Of a stretch of 8,402 bases of DNA, positions 1-4,828 are shown one piece after another. This stretch comes from CAZKNJ01 sp964554185. GTDB taxonomy: Bacteria; 4484-113. The stretch spans positions 1 through 8,402 of the forward strand of contig CAZKNJ010000068.1 of the NCBI GenBank assembly GCA_964554185.1, in the 5' to 3' direction. A program made the position numbers and the translations under genes. The stretch's first letter is position 1. Each line of letters opens with the position of its first letter. The notes under the pieces are model-generated. The model saw nothing but the letters and a program-made list of their open reading frames with translations, was not told the origin of the DNA and did no database searches.

Positions 1-802
1 AGGCCGCGCCGGTGAGGGCTGATTGGCAGTGGCAGGAGGGCGACTGGGAGATGACAGGGATCAGCTCATCCAGCAGGCCGCGCAGCTTCTCGTTATTCTC
101 GTTGAACACGCGGATGACTTCAGCGTGGGTTACCGGCTTGACTGACGGCAGGCCTTCCAGGCCGGCGTCGTAATCGGTGACCAGGCTGATATTCACGTAG
201 CACATCTCCAGCTCGCGGGCCAGCAGCGCCTCGGGGTACTGGGTCATGTTGATGACCTCCCAGCCCTGCGCAGCGAACCACTTGCTTTCGGCGCGGGTGG
301 AAAAGCGCGGGCCCTCAATCACTACCACCGTCCCGCTCTCGCGGTGCGGTATGCGCAGCTTGGCGCAGGCTTCCAGCGCGAGGCGCCGCAGCTCCGGGCA
401 GTAAGGATCGGAGAAGCTGACGTGAGTTGTGTGCGGGCCGTCGTAGAAGGTGTCGGTGCGGTGGCGCGTGCGGTCCACCAACTGGTCGCAGATGACGAAG
501 GTGCCGGGCGCGAGATCGGGCTGGAGGCTGCCGGAAGCGCAGGGGCCGATGAGGCGGCTGACGCCCAGCGATTTCATCGCGTGGAGGTTGGCTCGGTAGT
601 TGATGCGGTGGGGCGGGAACTCGTGCTTCACGCCGTGGCGCGGCAGGAACGCTACGCGGCGGCCGCCGATCTCGCCCAGGGTCAGCGGCGCGCTGGGCTC
701 GCCGTAGGGGGTGTCCACCGCGATTTCCTGCGCGCCCTCCAGCAGCGAGTAGAAGCCGCTGCCGCCGAAGATGCCAATTTCCGTACGGGGCCCTTCCGTC
801 AC
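1..802 (-). CDS. mtnP: S-methyl-5'-thioadenosine phosphorylase (MTAP), 3' end cut by window edge
   Basis: The protein is read on the minus strand from a GTG at 802-800; 267 codons are visible and the C-terminal end lies beyond position 1. MTAP cleaves methylthioadenosine with phosphate to adenine and methylthioribose-1-phosphate in the cytoplasmic methionine and purine salvage pathway. Visible family marks are the phosphate-binding GGSGFY near residues 13-18, RHG at 55-57, PPHRINYRAN at about 63-72, GPRFST at 164-169, NMTQYPE at about 185-191 and TDYD at 209-212. In this family the Asp pair in TDYD reads the 6-amino group of adenine, which favours MTAP over a guanosine/inosine phosphorylase. 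About 270-290 residues is usual, so little is missing. The GTG start overlaps the stop of the upstream DUF488 gene by GTGA, with GGAGG about 4 bases before it, implying translational coupling. The family call is secure; a methylthioinosine phosphorylase is the main alternative. Confidence 0.93.
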   Translation of the reverse strand, partial: MTEGPRTEIGIFGGSGFYSLLEGAQEIAVDTPYGEPSAPLTLGEIGGRRVAFLPRHGVKHEFPPHRINYRANLHAMKSLGVSRLIGPCASGSLQPDLAPGTFVICDQLVDRTRHRTDTFYDGPHTTHVSFSDPYCPELRRLALEACAKLRIPHRESGTVVVIEGPRFSTRAESKWFAAQGWEVINMTQYPEALLARELEMCYVNISLVTDYDAGLEGLPSVKPVTHAEVIRVFNENNEKLRGLLDELIPVISQSPSCHCQSALTGAA

Positions 803-1368
803 TCCTCCTCCATCACCGCGTGGAAGAGGTCGGCCTGCGCCGGGGCGTCGTCGCCGCTGGGGTCAATGTGCACCACGCCGACACCGAGCTTGAGCAGCGT
901 TTGCGCGATGAGGTGGTGGCGGTGGGAGTGGAGGTAGTCGGCCTCGGAGGACATCACGGCGATGCGGTAGTTCTCCGCCAGCCCCAGCAGGTCTTTGATG
1001 CCTTCCTGGTAGGCGGGGTTTTTCTCGCGGCGGATGTAGTCAAAGCGCCCGTCCTCGGTGAGGCCGCCCAGGCGGCTGCCCACAAAGAGGTACTCAATCC
1101 CCTCCTTGCGCAGGCTGTTTTCAATGCGATCGCGGTTGAACCAGTCGGCGGAGGAGGAGTACGGGTAAGAACGCACGTCGGTGACGAGCGTAATCTGGCG
1201 CGCCTTGAGCCGCTCAACCAGCTCGGCCATCGTCAGGTCGGAATGCCCGATGGTGTATATGGTGTAGAACCCCGTGTGCCTTCCTCCGTGGAGGGATTGT
1301 ATCAGGTTAGGGGGGGAATGCAAGGAGGGACATGCTGGCCTGCCTACTGGTTTCTCGTGAATGGACAC
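799..1368 (-). CDS. DUF488 family protein, start codon uncertain
   Basis: The protein belongs to the DUF488 (COG5483-like) family, whose biochemical role is not established. Numbering from the ATG at 1368, it shows the N-terminal TIYTIGHS at 36-43, VRSYPYS at about 65-71, WFNR at 76-79, LGG at 100-102 and a C-terminal HSHRHH segment at 147-152. Two Cys positions typical of the family (in the MCAE-like and CHR motifs) are Ser here, at 140 and 148. The coordinates extend to the only in-frame ATG, but the conserved domain begins only at about residue 34. A promoter-like TGATACAAT at 1304-1296 and a strong GGAGG at 1287-1283 lie inside the ORF, 7 bases before an in-frame ACG at 1275. The true start may therefore be that ACG (about 158 residues); an in-frame TTG at 1323 is a weaker option. 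The gene overlaps the MTAP gene by four bases and is first in their operon. Confidence 0.82.
   Translation of the reverse strand: MSIHEKPVGRPACPSLHSPPNLIQSLHGGRHTGFYTIYTIGHSDLTMAELVERLKARQITLVTDVRSYPYSSSADWFNRDRIENSLRKEGIEYLFVGSRLGGLTEDGRFDYIRREKNPAYQEGIKDLLGLAENYRIAVMSSEADYLHSHRHHLIAQTLLKLGVGVVHIDPSGDDAPAQADLFHAVMEEE
1296..1323 (-). promoter_or_regulatory. Probable promoter of the DUF488-MTAP operon
   Basis: On the minus strand TTGCAT (1323-1318) is followed after 16 bases by TACAAT (1301-1296), which is preceded by TGA, giving an extended -10 (TGnTACAAT). Transcription would start near 1289, just before the GGAGG at 1287-1283. This placement argues against translation starting at the ATG at 1368. 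Confidence 0.5.
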
Positions 1369-1402
1369 ACAGCTAAGGACGGCCCAAGGATGTGAGATGA
1401 GC

Positions 1403-1408
1403 TATAAT
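1403..1408 (+). promoter_or_regulatory. TATAAT -10 element of a likely leaderless promoter
   Basis: A perfect TATAAT ends 5 bases before the ATG at 1414, so the expected transcription start falls on or next to the A of the start codon. There is no Shine-Dalgarno sequence before this ATG and no good -35 box 16-18 bases upstream. The arrangement matches leaderless promoters known from several GC-rich bacterial groups. The factor used and the exact start site are inferred. Confidence 0.6.
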
Positions 1409-1429
1409 CGGTTATGCCGATGGAATCGG
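1407..1429 (+). promoter_or_regulatory. Candidate operator: inverted repeat over the start codon plus a third half-site
   Basis: ATCGG (1407-1411) and CCGAT (1417-1421) form a perfect 5-base inverted repeat with a 5-base spacer centred on the ATG at 1414. AATCGG recurs at 1424-1429 as a direct repeat of 1406-1411. A second small palindrome, ATAA-TCGG-TTAT, spans 1404-1415. The position over the -10, start site and start codon, and the helix-turn-helix in the first gene, suggest autorepression. Binding is not shown. Confidence 0.4.
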
Positions 1430-2640
1430 GAATCTCCACCACACTGAACCCTATAATCCTCCGGTGGGCGAGGGAACGCCTGGGACTTTCGCGCAGAGAC
1501 GTGCAGATGCAATCCAAAGCCCTTGGCCTACCATACGACGAAATTGACAAGGCTCAAGTTACTCAATGGGAGCAGGGTCAGAGCGAACCCTCCCTGGCAG
1601 ATCTGGAAGCGCTTGCTCAAATATACCTGTGTCCTGTAGGTTACTTCTTCCAGGCAGAACCGCCGAAAGAGGAACTCGCTCTTAGCTTCCGTGGCCTATC
1701 AGAGCAGAAGGAGGGTAGCCTTGCCCCGCAGTCGCAGCAGTCTCTGCGGCGCTTCCTAGAACTTGCTGAATGGACTACCCACATCATCCGCCAACTCGGC
1801 AGTGAGTGGCGCGTAGGCATTGAAACTGGCTCAGCGCCGCGGAGCGAGCAGGACTTCAACAACCTCCTGGAGCGCGAGAAAGAACGTTTTGGGTTTACCC
1901 CTGCAGTGAGAGACGATTGGAGGTCGCCGAAAGACGCGTTTGAGTGGTGGAGGAGCCGTATTGAAGGCCTTGGCGTGTTCTGCTTTCAACTGAAGCTCAA
2001 CCCGAAGGATATTCGGGGAGCCTCGATGTGGCTTGCTCGCAAGTATCCGTTCATATTGGTCAATCATGAGGATGCGGAAAGCGCAACCGGGCGTGTCTTC
2101 ACGCTTCTGCATGAGTACGCGCACCTAGTCTCCCAAACCGAAGGTGTGGTCTGCGATTTTAGGGGACATCAGCATCGCCGCCATCATGAACCGTTCGCCA
2201 ACAGGTTTGCCGCGCGAATGCTGCTCTCTACGGACGAGCTTGAGGCTGAACTCCGCGAGCTAGATCTATGCAAGTACCGGGAGCGATGGGGTGACGACAC
2301 TCTCAGGCGAATTGGCCAGCGCTTCTATATAAGCAAAGATGTCGTGTTGATAGCCTTGACTGAGCTTGGACTGGCCCCCGAGGGATACTACCAGGTCAAG
2401 CGCCAGCAGTGGGAGAAAAGCGCGCCGTTCGGGAGGAGCCGTAGTGGCGCTGGAACGAAGAACGAGCGCGCTTTTAGGAAGCTCGGTTACTCGCTTACTT
2501 CCCTGTTGGCCAACCGCACCGCCGACCCATCCCTATCTCTCACCGATCTCGCGTACTTCACCGATATGAAGGCCGAGAAAGCGGATGAGTTTGTCGCCTG
2601 GGCACGCGGTGCCGTAGCGGAATGCGGACAGCTACGATGA
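1414..2640 (+). CDS. XRE-family HTH regulator fused to ImmA/IrrE-type zinc peptidase
   Basis: This 408-residue protein has an N-terminal XRE helix-turn-helix at about residues 12-80 (region RWARERLGLSRRDV, then WEQGQSEPSLADLEALA). A Peptidase_M78/ImmA-IrrE (COG2856) metallopeptidase domain lies at about 185-320. The zinc site is visible as HEYAH at 233-237, with the probable third ligand E259 in the HHEPFANRFAARML segment. Known relatives include ImmA of ICEBs1, which cleaves a repressor, and IrrE/DdrO-type stress regulators. Fusions with XRE are common in putative toxin-antitoxin modules. The C-terminal ~80 residues resemble the usual tail of such proteins but have no motif I can name. The ATG at 1414 is chosen because TATAAT lies just upstream and the HTH starts soon after. 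The stop overlaps the next gene as ATGA. Base composition is poorer in GC than in the flanking genes, suggesting acquisition. Confidence 0.93.
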   Translation: MPMESGISTTLNPIILRWARERLGLSRRDVQMQSKALGLPYDEIDKAQVTQWEQGQSEPSLADLEALAQIYLCPVGYFFQAEPPKEELALSFRGLSEQKEGSLAPQSQQSLRRFLELAEWTTHIIRQLGSEWRVGIETGSAPRSEQDFNNLLEREKERFGFTPAVRDDWRSPKDAFEWWRSRIEGLGVFCFQLKLNPKDIRGASMWLARKYPFILVNHEDAESATGRVFTLLHEYAHLVSQTEGVVCDFRGHQHRRHHEPFANRFAARMLLSTDELEAELRELDLCKYRERWGDDTLRRIGQRFYISKDVVLIALTELGLAPEGYYQVKRQQWEKSAPFGRSRSGAGTKNERAFRKLGYSLTSLLANRTADPSLSLTDLAYFTDMKAEKADEFVAWARGAVAECGQLR

Positions 2641-3149
2641 GCGTGGGTGAGACTTTTGTATGCGACGCCAACGCGTTAATCAATTTCACCCGGCACTTCC
2701 CAAAGCAAACAAGGGCGCTACGTAAGGCAATTACTTCCGGCCAGGTCCAGATTCCAGAGGGAGTCTATCGCGAGCTGGTGAAGGGGTCCGACAAGCTTTC
2801 AAGGCTGCTGCACCAGTGGAAAGAGAAGCGCCAGATCTCGCTCCAGCTCCAGGACCCACGCCTCATGGCTACATGGAACCGAATTAATCAAACTTACGGC
2901 CTTCCGTTTGCAGTTGGAACGAAACGGATTCCTGGTTTCTGGAGCACTGTTAGCGGCAGGCACGGGGTGGACGCTCAAGTCGTAGCAGTCGCCGCCTTCT
3001 ACGGTTACACTGCAGTATCTGACGACACAGCGATGAAGTCCGTCTGCATGCTAGAAAACGTTACCTGCATCAGTTGGCAGGAGTTCGCCCGCCGAATTGG
3101 CGTAGTTCCCAAGCAGCGGCACGAGCAGCTGACGATCGGAGACGAGTAG
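2637..3149 (+). CDS. PIN-domain protein (DUF4411-like), probable RNase partner of the XRE-ImmA protein
   Basis: This 170-residue protein is a PIN-like fold of the DUF4411 type. Acidic residues fitting the metal-binding site are D10 (CDANALINF), E41 or E46 (IPEGVYREL), D112 (GVDAQVVAVA) and D129/D130 (AVSDD). PIN proteins of this size are usually Mg2+-dependent RNases and often act as VapC-like toxins. The start is set at the ATG at 2637 because it forms an ATGA overlap with the stop of the upstream gene, a sign of translational coupling. An in-frame ATG at 2622 would add five residues with no better ribosome site. The upstream XRE-peptidase is the natural candidate for antitoxin or control protein, since no separate small antitoxin ORF is present. 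Whether it is toxic, and what RNA it cuts, cannot be read from the sequence. The gene shares the lower GC content of its partner. Confidence 0.85.
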   Translation: MSVGETFVCDANALINFTRHFPKQTRALRKAITSGQVQIPEGVYRELVKGSDKLSRLLHQWKEKRQISLQLQDPRLMATWNRINQTYGLPFAVGTKRIPGFWSTVSGRHGVDAQVVAVAAFYGYTAVSDDTAMKSVCMLENVTCISWQEFARRIGVVPKQRHEQLTIGDE

Positions 3150-3163
3150 CAGCCCCGGTGGGA

Positions 3164-3169
3164 TATAAT
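3164..3169 (+). promoter_or_regulatory. TATAAT -10 element before the lipoprotein gene
   Basis: A perfect TATAAT lies between the PIN gene stop (3149) and the lipoprotein GTG (3179), 9 bases before that GTG. The implied transcript would have a leader of about 3 bases or none. No convincing -35 box was found. It would separate transcription of the lipoprotein-SDR pair from the XRE-PIN module. Confidence 0.45.
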
Positions 3170-3178
3170 GCTTGGGCG

Positions 3179-3604
3179 GTGGACGGGGTTAAATCCAAGC
3201 GGCTAATAATGGCCACGGGCGCGGCGCTGCTCGCGCTCGCCATGCTCGCTTCGCTCAGCGGCTGCGGCGGAGTGTCTTCGGGGCTGACGGTGGGCGGCGC
3301 GGCCAGTATTGCACCCGGCGGAAGCATCGCGCCCACGGAGACGTTGCGCCTTGCATTCCTGCAGGAGCTGGACGTCAGCTCGCTGCCGGGGAACATCAGC
3401 GTGACGGCCGCGGGGCTGCCGGTGCCGTTTCACTTTGCGCTGACGGATGCGGGCTTCACTATCGTGATTGCGCCGGTGAACGAGTGGCCAGCGGGCGAGA
3501 GCATCACCGTCACGCTCGCGGGCGGGGAAGGCGGTATCCGGTGGGTGGACGGGCGGTTCGCCCGTACGATGAACCTGGGGTATACTGTGAGGCCAGCACT
3601 ATGA
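3179..3604 (+). CDS. Small lipoprotein with SbsA Ig-like (Big_5-type) fold
   Basis: From the GTG at 3179 the product is 141 residues, with a lipoprotein signal peptide: basic KSKR at 6-8, a hydrophobic stretch at about 13-25 and a lipobox SLSGC with the lipidated Cys at 29. The mature part is a short Ser/Gly-rich linker, then about 85 residues alternating hydrophobic and polar (LRLAFLQELDVSSLPGNISV, then FTIVIAPVNEWPAGESITVT). This pattern resembles a bacterial Ig-like SbsA/Big_5 domain, a surface beta-sandwich that binds no known cofactor. The start was chosen because it places the charged residues just before the hydrophobic core and follows the TATAAT closely. The frame is open further upstream to 3074, inside the PIN gene, and an internal ATG at 3209 would drop the charges. 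The stop overlaps the SDR gene as ATGA. The function is unknown; a cell-surface or binding role is inferred. Confidence 0.72.
   Translation: MDGVKSKRLIMATGAALLALAMLASLSGCGGVSSGLTVGGAASIAPGGSIAPTETLRLAFLQELDVSSLPGNISVTAAGLPVPFHFALTDAGFTIVIAPVNEWPAGESITVTLAGGEGGIRWVDGRFARTMNLGYTVRPAL
3581..3586 (+). promoter_or_regulatory. Weak -10-like TATACT before the SDR gene
   Basis: TATACT stands 14 bases before the SDR start inside the GC-rich 3' end of the lipoprotein gene. A GAGG at 3589-3592 follows it, 8 bases before the ATG, and could serve as ribosome site. It might give a separate short-leader transcript, but no -35 box is evident and it is coding sequence, so chance is a real alternative. Confidence 0.22.
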
Positions 3605-4557
3605 GAGCGCTAATCACCGGCATCACCGGCTTCGCGGGCAGCCACCTGGCGGAGTTTTTGCTCGCCGAGGGCCTAGAGGTCTTCGGCACAAGGCGCGTGC
3701 GCTCGCCGCTGGACAACGTAACGGGCATCACCGACCGTGTCACGTTGATTGACTGCGAGCTGACGGACGCGTCCGCGGTGAACGCAATGCTCGCGCAAGC
3801 CAAGCCCGATCTCGTGTTCCACCTGGCGGCGCAGAGCTTCGTGCAGGCTAGCTGGACTTACCCCGGCTACACGCTGTTCAACAATGTGGGCGCGCAGCTC
3901 AACCTGTTTGAGGGGCTGCGGCAGCACGCGCCGGAGGCGCGGGTGCAAATCGCGGGCAGCAGCGAGGAATACGGCAAGGCCGACGAAAAGGACCTGCCGC
4001 TGCGCGAGGACTCGCCGCTGCGGCCGCTTTCGCCCTACGGCGTGAGCAAGGTCGCCCAGGACATGCTGGCCTACCAGTACTTTGAGAGCTACGGGCTGAA
4101 GACGGTGCGCACCCGCGCGTTCAACCATTCGGGCCCCCGGCGGGGCGAAGTATTCGCCACCAGCAACTTCGCCAAGCAGATTGCCGAAATTGAGGCGGGC
4201 AAGCGCAAGCCGGTGATTATGGTGGGCAATCTGGACGCGAAGCGGGACTTCACGGACGTGCGCGATGTGGTGAAGGCGTACCATCTGGCGTGCACCGAGG
4301 GCGAGCCGGGCGAGGTGTACAACATCGCCTCGGGGAAGGCGGTGACCATCCGGGAGGTGCTGGATATCCTGTTGGAACTGGCGCAGCGCGAGGTGAAGGT
4401 GCAGGCCGACCCGGCGCGGATGCGGCCGTCGGATGTGCTGGCGCTCTGCGGGGACGCCGGGAAGCTGACGGCGGCCACCGGCTGGAAACCGGCCATTCCA
4501 CTCAAGCAGACGCTGTCCGACCTGTTGGACTACTGGCGGGAACGATTAAGGGAATAA
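3601..4557 (+). CDS. NAD(P)-dependent GDP-sugar SDR enzyme (GDP-mannose 4,6-dehydratase / GDP-6-deoxy-mannose reductase family)
   Basis: This 318-residue extended short-chain dehydrogenase has the Rossmann motif TGITGFAG at 6-13, the catalytic SSE at 120-122 and YGVSK with Y146 and K150. The substrate region contains FNHSGPRRGEVF at 174-185 and VGNLDAKRDFTDVRDV at 208-223. The latter segment, with IAEIEAGKRKP and the late DPARMRPSD (270-278), is typical of the GDP-mannose 4,6-dehydratase and GDP-4-keto-6-deoxymannose reductase group. These enzymes make GDP-rhamnose or GDP-deoxysugars for surface polysaccharide in the cytoplasm. The length, shorter than classical Gmd (about 340-370), leans towards a reductase of the Rmd type, but the substrate cannot be settled here. 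The ATG at 3601 overlaps the lipoprotein stop by ATGA. No glycosyltransferase or second sugar gene is adjacent. Confidence 0.88.
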   Translation: MRALITGITGFAGSHLAEFLLAEGLEVFGTRRVRSPLDNVTGITDRVTLIDCELTDASAVNAMLAQAKPDLVFHLAAQSFVQASWTYPGYTLFNNVGAQLNLFEGLRQHAPEARVQIAGSSEEYGKADEKDLPLREDSPLRPLSPYGVSKVAQDMLAYQYFESYGLKTVRTRAFNHSGPRRGEVFATSNFAKQIAEIEAGKRKPVIMVGNLDAKRDFTDVRDVVKAYHLACTEGEPGEVYNIASGKAVTIREVLDILLELAQREVKVQADPARMRPSDVLALCGDAGKLTAATGWKPAIPLKQTLSDLLDYWRERLRE

Positions 4558-4828
4558 GCGGGCCGGTTGGGTTGCGCAATTCCCAGAATCCGTTGTATAT
4601 ACCTTGCGTGCACCGCCGGAAGTGGTGTAAGATTGGCCTCCCGGCGCCGTCGCCGGGGATGGGTGGGTTCTCCAGGGGACTTTCCGAATACTCGCTGAAA
4701 CGGTCTGATGAGGGGTACTGGTACCGCTTCTGGGGAGAGCTTCACCGATAATAATTAGCCGCCACCGGCCTGGCCGGTGGGTATTTCATAACACTTGTTG
4801 AAAACTACGACCGCTGGGAAACGATAAG
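4558..4828 (+). other. Intergenic region with several inverted repeats; possible small RNA or dnaA leader
   Basis: This 271-base gap holds no convincing ORF but unusual secondary-structure potential. A perfect 7-bp hairpin, CCCGGCG-CCGT-CGCCGGG, lies at 4640-4657. An 8-pair stem with two G-U pairs can form between UUCUCCAG near 4668-4675 and CUGGGGAG near 4729-4736. Inside it GAAACGGT can pair with ACCGCTTC with one mismatch, or GGTAC with GTACC instead. A TTGCGT-18-TAAGAT promoter-like pair ends near 4634, and the region ends at the hairpin 4762-4780. A small RNA of about 150 nt or a long dnaA leader are the two readings. No known RNA family was recognised and no consensus DnaA box was seen. 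Confidence 0.3.
4762..4790 (+). terminator. Terminator-like hairpin upstream of dnaA
   Basis: CCACCGGCC and GGCCGGTGG (4762-4770 and 4772-4780) form a nearly unbroken palindrome, in practice an 8-bp GC-rich stem with a CTG loop. It is followed by GTATTTCAT, a short and imperfect T-rich tract. It would end transcripts coming from the SDR gene or from an RNA in the gap. The weak T tract lowers confidence. Confidence 0.5.

Noticed and set aside
344..1395. Long plus-strand ORFs at 344-937 and 820-1395
   Set aside because: They are antisense shadows of the MTAP and DUF488 genes, caused by high GC; their products have no domain pattern while the minus-strand products match known families.
4696..4740. 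Hammerhead ribozyme core (CTGATGA with a nearby GAAA)
   Set aside because: GAAA lies only four bases before CTGATGA with no room for the required stems, and no GAAA follows the stem after CTGATGA, so the three-way junction cannot form.
4290..4751. 153-codon plus-strand ORF overlapping the SDR gene end and the gap before dnaA
   Set aside because: Most of it is an out-of-frame reading of the SDR gene, the tail has no conserved pattern, and it has no ribosome site.
4748..4803. Replication origin in the AT-rich spot upstream of dnaA
   Set aside because: The AT-rich run is only about ten bases and no consensus DnaA boxes surround it, so an origin cannot be supported from this sequence.
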